From assembly GCF_000745315.1 (NCBI RefSeq), contig NZ_JQNQ01000001.1, forward strand, positions 992,001-1,056,000: DNA of 64,000 nucleotides. Direction: 5' to 3'. This DNA comes from Salegentibacter sp. Hel_I_6 (lineage in GTDB: Bacteria; Bacteroidota; Bacteroidia; Flavobacteriales; Flavobacteriaceae). This document shows positions 15,677 through 24,958 of the stretch, piece after piece. Every line of letters begins with the position of its first letter. Positions within the stretch are counted from its first letter, which is position 1. The position numbers were made by a program, and so were the translations under genes. The notes under the pieces were generated by a model. It did not search any database. It was given only the letters and a program-made list of their open reading frames with translations, and was not told the origin of the DNA.

Positions 15677-17138
15677 CCTTTATATCCGGGTGAGTACAGA
15701 TGAACAGGCCGATAAGGGATACTCACAACGAAACCAGGAAGAGGTGCTGCGTAAATACTGCCTTCATCATTCCATTGCAATCCGGAACGTGACCTATGAA
15801 GATCATTCCGCCAAATCCTTTGACAGGCCACAATGGAAGAAATTGATTGCCGCCCTTAAAAGGCACAAAGGTGAAACTGAGCTTATCCTCTTTACCAAAT
15901 GGGACCGATTTAGCCGAAATGCAGGGGATGCCTACCAAATGATCGGCATCCTGAGACGATTAGGTGTGGAACCACAGGCCATTGAACAACCTTTGGACCT
16001 TTCCATCCCGGAAAACAAAATGATGCTCGCTTTTTACCTGGCCGCACCGGAAGTGGAAAACGACCGCCGGGCGCTCAATACATTTCACGGCATGCGGCGT
16101 GCAAGAAAGGAAGGGCGGTATATGGGATTGGCCCCCATAGGATATGTAAACAAAATAACGGAAGACGGAAGAAAGTATATTGCCCGGGAAGAACCAGGTG
16201 CTACTATACTAAAATGGGCCTTTACCCAACTTTCCAGGGGGGACTTCAATACGGAACAGGTTTGGAAAATGGCAAGGAAAAAAGGTCTGGATTGCAGTAA
16301 AAATGCTTTTTGGCAGGCTATCAGGAATCCACTGTACTGCGGAAAGATTTTTATTCCACGATTTCAAGACGAACAAAGCTATTTTGTTAGGGGGCAACAC
16401 GAAGCAGTTATTGCCGAGGAATTGTTCCAAAAAGTTCAAAACGTCCTGGATGGGCGTGGAAGGGAATACCGTACCAAATTGCAGTCCCATCCTAAATTCC
16501 CGCTCAGGGGCTTCCTGCTCTGTCCCAGATGTGGGCGAAAATTAACGGCAAGTACATCAAAGGGCAGGAACAAATATTACAGCTATTACCATTGCAGCAA
16601 AGGATGCCCACATCGTATTAAAACTGAGAAGCTAATGCTTGCCTTGCAGATGGAATTAAAGAAGTACGTTCCCCGTAAGGAAATACTGGGGACCTTTGAA
16701 AAAATACTCATAGAAACATACTACGACCTTACAGGAAATCTCCAAATGTTGAAAAGACAAAAATCGACCCTGCTTAAAGACTACAAGCAAAGGATAGAAC
16801 ATATCATGGACTTATTGGCCAGGGAAAAAATCGATGCCTTGGATTACCAGAGATTCAAATCGAAGTATGAGGGTTTAATCAATCAATTGGATGAGGAATT
16901 AAAAACCCTCAAAGGTAGGGTTCCCGATATTGATGGCTTATTGTCCCGGAATATTCAGTACCTCTTACAGTTGGACAAGATAATCAAGGAAGAAGACCAT
17001 GAAAATATCAGGTCAATAGTACATTTAATGTATCCACACAAATTGATGTTCCACGGTCATAATTTAAAAGCAGAAAAGAGCAATGAGATCCTAAAATATG
17101 TCTACCACTATAAACACACCGGCTTTTGGGAGGACTAA
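15648..17138 (+). CDS. Large serine recombinase (site-specific), copy 1
   Basis: Recombinase that cuts and rejoins DNA with a serine nucleophile. It has 496 residues: an N-terminal resolvase catalytic domain (about 5-150) with the nucleophile in YIRVSTDEQ, a recombinase domain (about 165-275, RKEGRYMGLAPIGYV), a zinc-ribbon (about 290-325, CPRCGRKL and HCSKGCPHR) and a C-terminal coiled coil. Its middle is very close in DNA to the second copy at 19015-20604, so the two probably come from related elements. The protein ends at GFWED without the tRNA-derived tail seen in copy 2. Attachment sites for this copy were not found. Confidence 0.93.
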   Translation: MNMEGRKIADLYIRVSTDEQADKGYSQRNQEEVLRKYCLHHSIAIRNVTYEDHSAKSFDRPQWKKLIAALKRHKGETELILFTKWDRFSRNAGDAYQMIGILRRLGVEPQAIEQPLDLSIPENKMMLAFYLAAPEVENDRRALNTFHGMRRARKEGRYMGLAPIGYVNKITEDGRKYIAREEPGATILKWAFTQLSRGDFNTEQVWKMARKKGLDCSKNAFWQAIRNPLYCGKIFIPRFQDEQSYFVRGQHEAVIAEELFQKVQNVLDGRGREYRTKLQSHPKFPLRGFLLCPRCGRKLTASTSKGRNKYYSYYHCSKGCPHRIKTEKLMLALQMELKKYVPRKEILGTFEKILIETYYDLTGNLQMLKRQKSTLLKDYKQRIEHIMDLLAREKIDALDYQRFKSKYEGLINQLDEELKTLKGRVPDIDGLLSRNIQYLLQLDKIIKEEDHENIRSIVHLMYPHKLMFHGHNLKAEKSNEILKYVYHYKHTGFWED

Positions 17139-17814
17139 ATATGTCTACTAAATAGACGTTTACTAAGTGTACCAAAACTATTATAGGAATCAAACCTGTT
17201 TTTCAACATAAGCATTTTTTTTTTGCCGGGGAAAAGAAAAAATATCATAGATCATAATAAACTGTTTATTCCGGTATCTTCATTTACTTTTTCCAGTGTC
17301 ATTCCATTTTCTTTTGATGCCCCTTCTTTTCAGCATCATAATTATTATAGAAATAATCGATCTAACAAATCTAAAGGTGCGTTAATTTCAAAGCTTATTT
17401 TTTGGCGACAAAAGGGAATGTGAGGTAAGAGAAGGATTTTAAAAGAAACTCTGAAATCCTGATCTGTGAATTTTAGTCACTATCAAGACGGACTTGAGTT
17501 AAAAAGCTTTTCCATTATAACTCTTATAATATTTAATATTTAAAGCTTTTTGGCTCGTGTCCAAGACAAAATGTAATGAACCCTTTTTACTGAAATGAAG
17601 CTTTTGCGCAGTGTAGGTAAAAGTGGTGAAGGAGTGTGAATTTCAGTTTTTGCGTGAAAAGATTACCGGTATTACTGGTCTGAATCAAAATTTCCGTGAA
17701 AAAATTTATAGAGCTTTTTTAATTCAATATCAAACAAGCTCAAATAGCATTCTATTATAGAAAAATGACGACCCAACATCGCGTAGCATATTATCAAATT
17801 TTAATTATCCTAAT
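17139..17814. other. Non-coding stretch after recombinase copy 1
   Basis: About 675 bp with no supported gene; a 66-codon frame at 17223-17423 looks like chance. Just after the recombinase stop there is a small palindrome (GTCTA ctaaa TAGAC, near 17153-17167). At 17185-17198 a 14-mer (AGGAATCAAACCTG) matches the T-arm of the tRNA-Arg gene at 20568-20581 in 13 of 14 bases. The second could be a decayed attachment core, but such T-arm matches can arise by chance. Confidence 0.35.
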
Positions 17815-18225
17815 CTATTCAATAACTGGATTCTCCAATAAATAGAAATCCCACAAATTATTAGTATGACGACCATGTGCTCCTGTAGCACAATTAAGAA
17901 TCGTTCCTTTTATCTTTACATCCCTACCTTTTTCACCCAAATCTACTCCTGAAACAAAAATTTTTATTGTAGTTAAATTAAATTCGTCCGCTAAGCTCAC
18001 CAAATATTTCTCGGCATCAACTTCTAAATATTTCTTGTTACCATTAAAAAAATAATCACCATCTTCAATAACTTCTACTCTTGCAGGTATAGAATTTTCT
18101 AAAACCTTTCTAACTTGAATACTGGAACATTTTTCCATAGCATCTTCGTAGTTATCTTCTTGGTTATCAGAATTAGAACAAGCACCGAGTAAAATCATAA
18201 TAAAATATACAAAAAATTGTCTCAT
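17815..18225 (-). CDS. Hypothetical lipoprotein
   Basis: A 136-residue lipoprotein with signal residues 1-15 and a lipobox at Cys16 (LGACSNS). The mature chain is acidic with two further Cys residues, and near the end it carries GTILNCATGAHGRHTNNLWD, which looks like a conserved active or structural block, but I cannot assign a family. It lies alone between two recombinase regions, so it is a likely cargo gene. Confidence 0.6.
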   Translation of the reverse strand: MRQFFVYFIMILLGACSNSDNQEDNYEDAMEKCSSIQVRKVLENSIPARVEVIEDGDYFFNGNKKYLEVDAEKYLVSLADEFNLTTIKIFVSGVDLGEKGRDVKIKGTILNCATGAHGRHTNNLWDFYLLENPVIE

Positions 18226-18292
18226 TATATTGGTATTTTATTGTTAGATGTTAATTTTAAAAAAAGGTTGCGTTCATTTATGTTAAAAAACC

Positions 18293-18745
18293 TTAATTAA
18301 TTCTTTTTTTCAATTTATGAAAATCCTCTGAAATTTTAGAATCAATTACCTTAGCATAGATCTGGGAGTTGATAATTTTGTATGCCCAAAAAGTTTTGAT
18401 ACTGTTTCTATGGGAACATCATTAGCTAAGATTACCGTTGCTGCGAATGCATGCCTGGCCGCGTGGGACCAAGTTCCTTAATGTTTACCTCTTTAGTGAT
18501 TTCACGGAAGTACTGATTGGTTTTCTGGTTGGAATATACTGGAAGTAAAATATCACTGGAACAAACTTTTGGAAGATCATGGTATTTTTTAAGAATTCTT
18601 TTGGGCTTCCTTCAATAGTCGTTTTGGTTTTGATCCTTAGGGTGTAAATCCATTTATTCCCATCCACACCAATGGTAGTTACCAGCAGTCCTTCCTTATA
18701 AACGACAATTAAATGTTTTACAGAATTGTGTCTTGCTTTCATCAT
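18293..18745 (-). pseudogene. Tyrosine-type site-specific integrase, decayed fragment
   Basis: The catalytic half of a Bacteroidetes tyrosine recombinase broken by several frameshifts. From 18745 the first frame gives GNKWIYTLRIKTKT. A second frame gives DILLPVYSNQKTNQYFREIT, and a third gives the active-site part HAARHAFAATVILANDV (H-x-x-R), IETVSKLFGHTKLST (the GH box) and QIYAKVIDSKISEDF with the Tyr nucleophile, ending at a stop at 18293-18295. The N-terminal arm-binding and core-binding domains are missing or deleted. The 86-codon open frame at 18485-18745 is only part of this relic. Confidence 0.85.
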
Positions 18746-19014
18746 TTTTTTATTGATTAGTTGACTTTTCGAACTGCCTCCAATAATTTGTTAAAGTCGG
18801 TCCAGCAAAATTTATCCTAAATCTCACTATTTAGACTATTCTATCGGATAGCCTGCTAGGCTCCATCATCCCTTCTCGTTTTAGACTGTTTGATTTTTTT
18901 CGCTTTTGAACCAAAAGATTTATGGTCTTAATAGGGGTTCAATTGTTTTAAAGGGTTGTTAAATCTCTAAAAAACATTAAATTAGGTGTTCCTTATCAAT
19001 AAACCCTCTATATA

Positions 19015-20604
19015 ATGACCCTAAAAAGTGAAAGAAAAATAGCGAATATAGCAGATTTATACATCCGTGTAAGTACAGATGAACAGGCTGATAAAGGATA
19101 CTCTCAACGCAATCAGGAAGAAGTATTGCTCAAATATTGTAATGGTCGGTCAATCAAGGTTCGCAACATCATCTATGAGGATTATTCCGCTAAATCCTTT
19201 GAGAGACCACAATGGCAGAAACTTTTGTTAAAGCTGAAGAAACGGGGAAATAATGTTAACCTAATATTATTCACCAAATGGGATCGTTTTAGCCGAAATG
19301 CTGGGGATGCCTACCAAATGATCGGCATCCTAAGACGATTGAGTGTGGAACCACAAGCCATTGAACAACCTTTGGACCTTTCCATCCCTGAGAACAAAAT
19401 GATGCTCGCCTTTTACCTGGCTGCCCCGGAAGTAGAAAACGACCGTCGAGCGCTGAATACCTTTCACGGCATGCGGCGGGCAAAAAAAGAAGGAAGGTAT
19501 ATGGGAGGTGCCCCCGTAGGCTATGTGAACAAAATAACGGAAAATGGGAAAAAGTATATTGCCCCGGAAGAGCCTAATGCCGCTTTGCTGAAATGGGCCT
19601 TTACTGAACTTTCCAGGGGGGACTTTAATACGGAACAGGTATGGAAAAGGGCAAAGGAAAAGGGGTTAACGTGCAGTAAAAATGCATTTTGGCAGGCCAT
19701 CAGGAACCCCCTGTATTGCGGAAAGATTTTTATTCCTAGGTATAAAGATGAAGACAGCTACCTTGTAGAAGGACAGCACGAACCAATAATCTCGGAACAT
19801 CTTTACAATAAAGTACAGGAAGTATTGGATAACAGGGGAAGAAAATACCGCTCAAAAATAAAAACCCTTGAAGACTTTCCGGTAAGGGGATTTTTAACCT
19901 GTCCTGAATGTGACAGGGTATTGACCGGAAGCAAATCAAAAGGGAGGAGCCGTTATTATTATTACTACCATTGTATTTCACCTTGCAAGTACCGTGTAAA
20001 TTCAGGTAAGATAAATGAAGGCATTGAAAAAGACATTATGGCGTTCATCCCCGAAATCGATAATTCAGTATGTTATGAAAAAATAATAATGAAGGACTAT
20101 CTGAAGAGGCAGGACAATAAAACTTCAAATGAAAAAAACCATATCCTTCAGCAGATCAAAGATTACGAAGAAAGACTTTCACACACCAGGGATCTTTTGG
20201 CAACCCAACAGATTGATGTTTCCGATTATCGTGAAATAAAATTGAGATACAGTGTAAAAATACAAGACCTAGAATCGAAGCTTACCAATATCAACCATAG
20301 CACAAACAATATTAAATCACTAATAAACAAAGGATTACAAAAAACTATAATGATCGGAAATTCCTTAAAAGGCGGCAGTATAATGGATATCAGAAAAGAT
20401 ATTGGTTCGATTTATCCTGAAAAAGTGAGTTTTCAGGAAAACCAAGTTCGAACCGCACGGCGTAACGAATTTATGCAGTATATCTTCTTGATCAACAATG
20501 AATTACAACAAATAAAAAACGGGACAAAAGTAGATATTTCTACCTTGTCCCGTCAAGTGACCCCGGCAGGATTCAAACCTGCAACCCTCAGAGCCGAAAT
20601 CTGA
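19015..20604 (+). CDS. Large serine recombinase, copy 2; 3' end runs antisense into tRNA-Arg
   Basis: Same domain plan as copy 1 but 529 residues: catalytic domain with YIRVSTDEQ, recombinase domain (KKEGRYMGGAPVGYV), a zinc-ribbon (CPECDRVL and HCISPCKY) and a coiled coil. Residues 1-250 are nearly the same as in copy 1. The last residues, RQVTPAGFKPATLRAEI, are encoded by the complement of the tRNA-Arg gene, and the stop codon (20602-20604) lies inside it. Such an overlap is what results when the element uses the tRNA as its attachment site and its integrase gene ends at the crossover. The 3' part of tRNA-Arg would then be the attachment core; a second copy was not found in the window. Confidence 0.92.
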   Translation: MTLKSERKIANIADLYIRVSTDEQADKGYSQRNQEEVLLKYCNGRSIKVRNIIYEDYSAKSFERPQWQKLLLKLKKRGNNVNLILFTKWDRFSRNAGDAYQMIGILRRLSVEPQAIEQPLDLSIPENKMMLAFYLAAPEVENDRRALNTFHGMRRAKKEGRYMGGAPVGYVNKITENGKKYIAPEEPNAALLKWAFTELSRGDFNTEQVWKRAKEKGLTCSKNAFWQAIRNPLYCGKIFIPRYKDEDSYLVEGQHEPIISEHLYNKVQEVLDNRGRKYRSKIKTLEDFPVRGFLTCPECDRVLTGSKSKGRSRYYYYYHCISPCKYRVNSGKINEGIEKDIMAFIPEIDNSVCYEKIIMKDYLKRQDNKTSNEKNHILQQIKDYEERLSHTRDLLATQQIDVSDYREIKLRYSVKIQDLESKLTNINHSTNNIKSLINKGLQKTIMIGNSLKGGSIMDIRKDIGSIYPEKVSFQENQVRTARRNEFMQYIFLINNELQQIKNGTKVDISTLSRQVTPAGFKPATLRAEI

Positions 20605-20631
20605 TGCGCTATTCAGTTGCGCCACGGGGCC
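20558..20631 (-). tRNA. tRNA-Arg (anticodon TCG)
   Basis: A 74-nt cloverleaf on the minus strand: acceptor GGCCCCG paired with CGGGGTC, D-stem GCGC/GCGC, anticodon stem TCAGA/TCTGA with loop TTTCGGC (anticodon TCG), T-stem GCAGG/CCTGC with loop TTTGAAT, and discriminator A. It decodes CGA and likely other CGN codons. CCA is not encoded. The antisense 3' end of the serine recombinase overlaps 47 bases of it. Confidence 0.95.
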
Positions 20632-20638
20632 TTATTTA

Positions 20639-20729
20639 GTTAGCAGTTAGCAGTTAGCAGTTAGCAGTTAGCAGTTAGCAGTTAGCAGTTAGCAGTTAGC
20701 AGTTAGCAGTTAGCAGTTAGCAGTTAGCA
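20639..20729. repeat. Tandem repeat: 13 perfect copies of GTTAGCA
   Basis: 91 bp made of exactly 13 uninterrupted copies of a 7-bp unit. It lies between the 3' end of yqeY and the 5' end of tRNA-Arg (both on the minus strand, where the unit reads TGCTAAC). The perfection implies recent or ongoing length variation by slippage. It is non-coding and is not a CRISPR array because it has no spacers. Confidence 0.97.
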
Positions 20730-20766
20730 AAACTAAAAATATTTCTTTTCAAACTTATTTTGAAAA

Positions 20767-21219
20767 TTACTTACTCAATTTCTTCTTAACAATGGTAGAA
20801 ATGGTTTTACCATCGGCTCTACCGGCTAATTCAGCACTCGCCATTCCCATCACTTTCCCCATATCCTGCATTCCGGTGGATCCGGTTTTAGCGATAACTT
20901 CGTCTACTTTAGCTTCAATCTCAGCTTCGCTTAATTGTTCCGGTAAAAAAGACTCGATCACAGCGGCTTGCTTTTCTTCAGGCTCTGCCAGGTCTGGTCT
21001 ATTTTGCTCCCGGTATATCACGGCGCTGTCTTTACGCTGCTTTACCAATTTTTGCAGAAGCTTTAACTCCTCATCCTCGGTTAAACCATCTTTTGCAGAA
21101 CTTTCGGTATTTGCCAATAAAATAGCTCCTTTTACCGATCGTAAAGCTTCTAGCTTTTCGCTGTCTTTAGCCTTCATAGCAGCCTTCATCTCTGCCATTA
21201 CTTTATCCTGTAAACTCAT
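20767..21219 (-). CDS. GatB/YqeY domain protein
   Basis: A 150-residue soluble protein of the YqeY family, related to the C-terminal tRNA-binding domain of the amidotransferase subunit GatB; its exact role is not established. Family features: the amphipathic start LQDKVMAEMKAAMKAKDSEKL, the Glu-rich middle and the PEQLSEAEIE and GMQDMGKVMG segments. Length is normal. It stands upstream of the 7-mer array and tRNA-Arg, possibly as one transcript. Confidence 0.9.
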   Translation of the reverse strand: MSLQDKVMAEMKAAMKAKDSEKLEALRSVKGAILLANTESSAKDGLTEDEELKLLQKLVKQRKDSAVIYREQNRPDLAEPEEKQAAVIESFLPEQLSEAEIEAKVDEVIAKTGSTGMQDMGKVMGMASAELAGRADGKTISTIVKKKLSK

Positions 21220-21350
21220 AGCTTTTAAGTGTCATTTTCGCGCAGGCGGAAATCTAATTTCAGCAGCGAAGATAAAATATTAAAATTAAATTCCCCACTT
21301 ATTCTCCCTTCAAAATTAAGTATCTTGAGACTTCAAACATAGCTTTTATT

Positions 21351-22250
21351 ATGAAAAAACTCTTTATTTGCATCCTTCTTTTCCTAAGCTTTTCAATTTC
21401 AGCACAAGAGAGATTTATTGACGATTCTTTTCAGTTAAAAGAAACTGAAACCCGAACCTATGCCACAAAAAACGGTGAAGCCCTTCAACTGGATATTTAT
21501 CAGCCGAAAAAGGATAGCATGCAGCAAAGACCTGTAATTATTTTTATGCACGGTGGTGGATTTGCAGGCGGTACCCGCGCCAATCCCGCCGAAGTTAAAT
21601 TTGCAGAAAACGCCGCCAAAAAAGGTTATGTAGCCGTACAGATATCTTACCGCTTAACACGAAAAGGACAATCTTTTGGCTGCGATTATGAAGCCTCCGG
21701 AAAAATAGAAACCTTTAAACTGGCTGCTGAAGATTTTATGGATGCCGTTAGTTTTATGGTGAAAATTAAGGATGAATACGGCATAGATACTTCCAAAATA
21801 ATTGTGGGAGGAAGCAGCGCCGGGGCCGAAGCTGTACTTAATGCAGTGTATAACGAGCGACTTATGTTTGAAAACTTTTCTAAATATGAAGATTTCAATT
21901 TTGCCGGGGTTTTCTCTCTTGCCGGCGCCATCGTAGATGCGCGATATATTACTGAAGAAAACGCCGTTCCCGGGGTATTTTTCCACGGAACCGAAGATAA
22001 TCTGGTGCCTTATGCAACCGCACCTCATCACTGGTGTGATCCAGGCCAGCCGGGATATATTATGCTAGACGGGTCCAGAACAATTACCCAAAAGCTGGCA
22101 AATTTGAATACCGCTTATATGCTCTATAGTTTCGAAGGCGGAAAACACGAACATTCAGGGATGCCTTTTAACTATTTACCGGAGGTTTTTAAGTTTTTCA
22201 ACGAGGTATTTCTGAATGGAGAAAATCAACAAATTGAAGTCTGGAAATAA
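21351..22250 (+). CDS. Secreted alpha/beta-hydrolase, likely carbohydrate esterase
   Basis: Exported 299-residue esterase of the hormone-sensitive-lipase/BD-FAE type. Signal peptide about 1-18. The oxyanion motif HGGGFAGG, the nucleophile elbow GGSSAG, Asp in HGTEDNLVPY and His in GGKHEHSG complete the catalytic set. It should remove ester groups (acetyl, feruloyl or succinyl) from a glycan. The GH2 gene follows after 24 bp, so the two form an operon, convergent with the main PUL operon and probably part of the same locus. Substrate not determined. Confidence 0.85.
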   Translation: MKKLFICILLFLSFSISAQERFIDDSFQLKETETRTYATKNGEALQLDIYQPKKDSMQQRPVIIFMHGGGFAGGTRANPAEVKFAENAAKKGYVAVQISYRLTRKGQSFGCDYEASGKIETFKLAAEDFMDAVSFMVKIKDEYGIDTSKIIVGGSSAGAEAVLNAVYNERLMFENFSKYEDFNFAGVFSLAGAIVDARYITEENAVPGVFFHGTEDNLVPYATAPHHWCDPGQPGYIMLDGSRTITQKLANLNTAYMLYSFEGGKHEHSGMPFNYLPEVFKFFNEVFLNGENQQIEVWK

Positions 22251-22274
22251 GAAACCTCGTTTAAAATTATTCCT

Positions 22275-24872
22275 ATGAAATCTGCTTACTTTCTTTTTAT
22301 TATAAATCTGCTATGCAGCCTTAACCTTGCTGCGCAACGAAATATCCAAACCATAAATTCTGCTTGGGAGTTTTCTTCGGAAAAAAATGAAAAAACCGAA
22401 ATTGTAAATATTCCGCATACCTGGAATGCCGAAGATGCTTTTCTGGATGGAAAAGAATATTTTCGCGGAAAGGGAACTTATAAAAAGTCGCTTTTTGTTC
22501 CGCAGGAAGGGCAACAAAAACGTGCTTTTTTAAAATTTGAAGGCAGCAATCAAATCACCACTGTCTATGTTAATGAGAAAAAAGTAGGCGAACATCGCGG
22601 CGGATATACGGGTTTTGTTTTCGATATTTCTGAAGCGCTAAATTATGGAGAAGCAAACCAGCTAAGAATTGTAGTGGACAATGCTCATAATACAGATATT
22701 CCCCCACTGGATGCCGATTTTAATTTTTACGGCGGAATTTATCGCGATTTACAACTCATTCTCACCAACCAAATCCACTTTGAACTCGAAAATGAAGCCA
22801 CCGGGAATATGCTGATTAAAACCCCTAAAGTTTCGAAAGAAAAAGCGAGTATAAGTTTTGAAACCAAAATTGCAAATCATTCAAAAGTTTCTAAAAACCT
22901 AAAAGTAAGTGTGGATATTTTTAATCCTGAAAAACAGAAAATCGAAACTTTAACCAAGCAGGTTCAGCTTTCGCCGGCTGAAACCAAATCGGTTAATTTC
23001 AGCAAAGAAATTACTGATCCTGAGTTATGGTCGCCAGATTCTCCAAAATTATATGAAGCAATAGCAAAGATTTCTGAAGAGAATTCCGAGGAAATTTTAG
23101 ATGAAATAGACTCCAAATTCGGACTGCGATGGTTTGAAGTGAGCACCGAGAAAGGTTTCATTCTAAACGGGAAACCTATAAAACTTATTGGCGCAAACCG
23201 CCATCAGGATTTTGAAGATTTAGGCAATGCTTTACCGAATAAAATTCATAGATCAGATTATAAAATCATTAAAGAAATGGGCGCTAATGTGATTCGTACC
23301 GCTCATTATCCGCAGGATCCCGAAGTTTATAGAATTTGTGATGAACTTGGTTTATTGGTATGGACAGAAGTACCTGTAATCAACGATGTCACCGATACGG
23401 ATGCTTACCACAAGGTTTCGCTTAAAATGCAACGCGAGCAGATCCTGCAGTTTTATAATCATCCTTCTATAGTAATGTGGGGATTAATGAATGAGATCTT
23501 CATTAGATTGGTTTTTAATAACCAGATGACCGAAGAAGAAAAGAAAGCCAAAATAAAAACTACGGTAGCACTGGCTGAAAAACTCGAGAAAGAAACCAAA
23601 AGCCTTGATCCCGATCGTTTAAGTGTGATGGCTTTGCACGAAAACGAATTATACAACGTAACGGGCATTGCCGATATCCCCGATGTAATAGGTTGGAATT
23701 TATATTTTGGCTGGTATTCTCCCGGCCTGGAAAGTTTTGGGGAATTTTTAGATGAGCAACATAAACGTTATCCAAACCGACCCTTATTTATCTCGGAATA
23801 CGGTCCCGGCGCCGATTCCAGGATCCAGACCAACGATCCAAAACCATGGGATTATTCTGAAGCTTATCAGCTAAAATTACACAGAAGTTATATAAACCAG
23901 GTGCTGGAACGCGATTATGTATTTGGCATGACCGCCTGGAATTTCGCCGATTTCGGTTCGTCTTTCCGTCAGGATTCACGGCCTTATATCAACCAGAAAG
24001 GTTTGGTGAATATGGACCGGAGCAAGAAGGATATATACCATTATTACCAGGCCAGGCTTTTGGAAGAACCATTTATTTATATCGCCGGGAAAAATTATGA
24101 AAAGCGATATCCAAAGAATGAAAACGAAAGCATAGAAATCACCGTATTTTCTAATGCCAAAGAAGTGAAATTGAAAGTAGATAATGCCGAATTCACTTCA
24201 GAAGTTGAAGATGGTATTGCCCTTTTTAAACTTTCGCTTCCGGAAGGAAAACATCAACTAGTCGCTACAGATGAGAAGCTTTTTCATTCTCGTGAGATAA
24301 TTGTAAAATTCAGAAAAAATCTTGTTGCTGAAATTGATCAAAATGCGATACTGGTTAACGTAGGTACCCACGTTAATTTTACCGATGAAACAACCGGCGA
24401 AACCTGGATTAGCGATCAGGAATATAAAGAAGGAAGTTTTGGATATGTTGGTGGCGAGGTTTATCAGAAAAGCAGCAGTAAATTTCAGGGAACTGCCTCA
24501 GATATTCAAGGCACAGAAAACGATCCGTTATTTCAAACTATGCAGGAAGGCATTGAGGCTTATAAATTCGATGTAGAAAAAGGAAAGTACCGTGTGACGC
24601 TTCTTTTCGCTGAACCTGAATACAATGCTTCCGAAGAAAATATTTACAACCTGAGTGAAGCAGAGAAAAAGAATATAACAGATTTAAGAAGTTTTGATAT
24701 AAAAATTAATAGAAAAACACTTTCCAGAGACCTCAACCTGGCCCGAGATTATGGAAGGCTTCAGGCTGTTGAAATTTCTTATGAAATAAAAACCGATGCG
24801 GGGATCGAGATTAAATTTGACGATAATTCTGGCAATGCATTGTTATCGGGAATTAAATTGGAGAAGTTGTAG
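22275..24872 (+). CDS. Glycoside hydrolase family 2 (beta-galactosidase-like) with C-terminal malectin-like domain
   Basis: Exported retaining exo-glycosidase of 865 residues. Signal about 1-20; jelly-roll GH2 N-domain, immunoglobulin-like domain and TIM barrel (about 295-600). The acid/base Glu is in MWGLMNE and the nucleophile Glu in LFISEYGPGA. After the barrel comes a module that ends in a malectin-type carbohydrate-binding region (about 700-865). It should hydrolyse a beta-linked residue from an oligosaccharide; I cannot tell galactosidase from glucosidase or other GH2 activity by eye. It is paired with the esterase upstream. Confidence 0.9.
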   Translation: MKSAYFLFIINLLCSLNLAAQRNIQTINSAWEFSSEKNEKTEIVNIPHTWNAEDAFLDGKEYFRGKGTYKKSLFVPQEGQQKRAFLKFEGSNQITTVYVNEKKVGEHRGGYTGFVFDISEALNYGEANQLRIVVDNAHNTDIPPLDADFNFYGGIYRDLQLILTNQIHFELENEATGNMLIKTPKVSKEKASISFETKIANHSKVSKNLKVSVDIFNPEKQKIETLTKQVQLSPAETKSVNFSKEITDPELWSPDSPKLYEAIAKISEENSEEILDEIDSKFGLRWFEVSTEKGFILNGKPIKLIGANRHQDFEDLGNALPNKIHRSDYKIIKEMGANVIRTAHYPQDPEVYRICDELGLLVWTEVPVINDVTDTDAYHKVSLKMQREQILQFYNHPSIVMWGLMNEIFIRLVFNNQMTEEEKKAKIKTTVALAEKLEKETKSLDPDRLSVMALHENELYNVTGIADIPDVIGWNLYFGWYSPGLESFGEFLDEQHKRYPNRPLFISEYGPGADSRIQTNDPKPWDYSEAYQLKLHRSYINQVLERDYVFGMTAWNFADFGSSFRQDSRPYINQKGLVNMDRSKKDIYHYYQARLLEEPFIYIAGKNYEKRYPKNENESIEITVFSNAKEVKLKVDNAEFTSEVEDGIALFKLSLPEGKHQLVATDEKLFHSREIIVKFRKNLVAEIDQNAILVNVGTHVNFTDETTGETWISDQEYKEGSFGYVGGEVYQKSSSKFQGTASDIQGTENDPLFQTMQEGIEAYKFDVEKGKYRVTLLFAEPEYNASEENIYNLSEAEKKNITDLRSFDIKINRKTLSRDLNLARDYGRLQAVEISYEIKTDAGIEIKFDDNSGNALLSGIKLEKL

Positions 24873-24884
24873 TAAGTATTAAAA

Positions 24885-24910
24885 CAAAAAATCCCGCCGA
24901 AGCGGGATTC
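24885..24910 (-). terminator. Intrinsic terminator of the PUL operon
   Basis: GC-rich stem (8 bp, TTCG-type tetraloop on the minus strand) at 24890-24909, followed on the minus strand by a run of T. It lies between the convergent GH2 gene (plus) and the GH3 gene (minus) and closes the long minus-strand operon that begins at susC. Confidence 0.9.
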
Positions 24911-24958
24911 AATAACCCAGAAATAGTAGGGTATCTCAAGGTTGTGCATCAATAAAAA

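Noticed and set aside
15367..15831. 154-codon ORF on the minus strand over the recombinase start
   Set aside because: It overlaps the small gene and the recombinase in antisense; its residues look like a shadow translation.
17223..17423. 66-codon ORF on the plus strand
   Set aside because: Low-complexity start, no similarity to a known family that I can see and no coding-type composition; likely chance.
20639..20729. Tandem array resembling a CRISPR
   Set aside because: The unit is 7 bp with no spacers and there are no cas genes; it is a simple tandem repeat.
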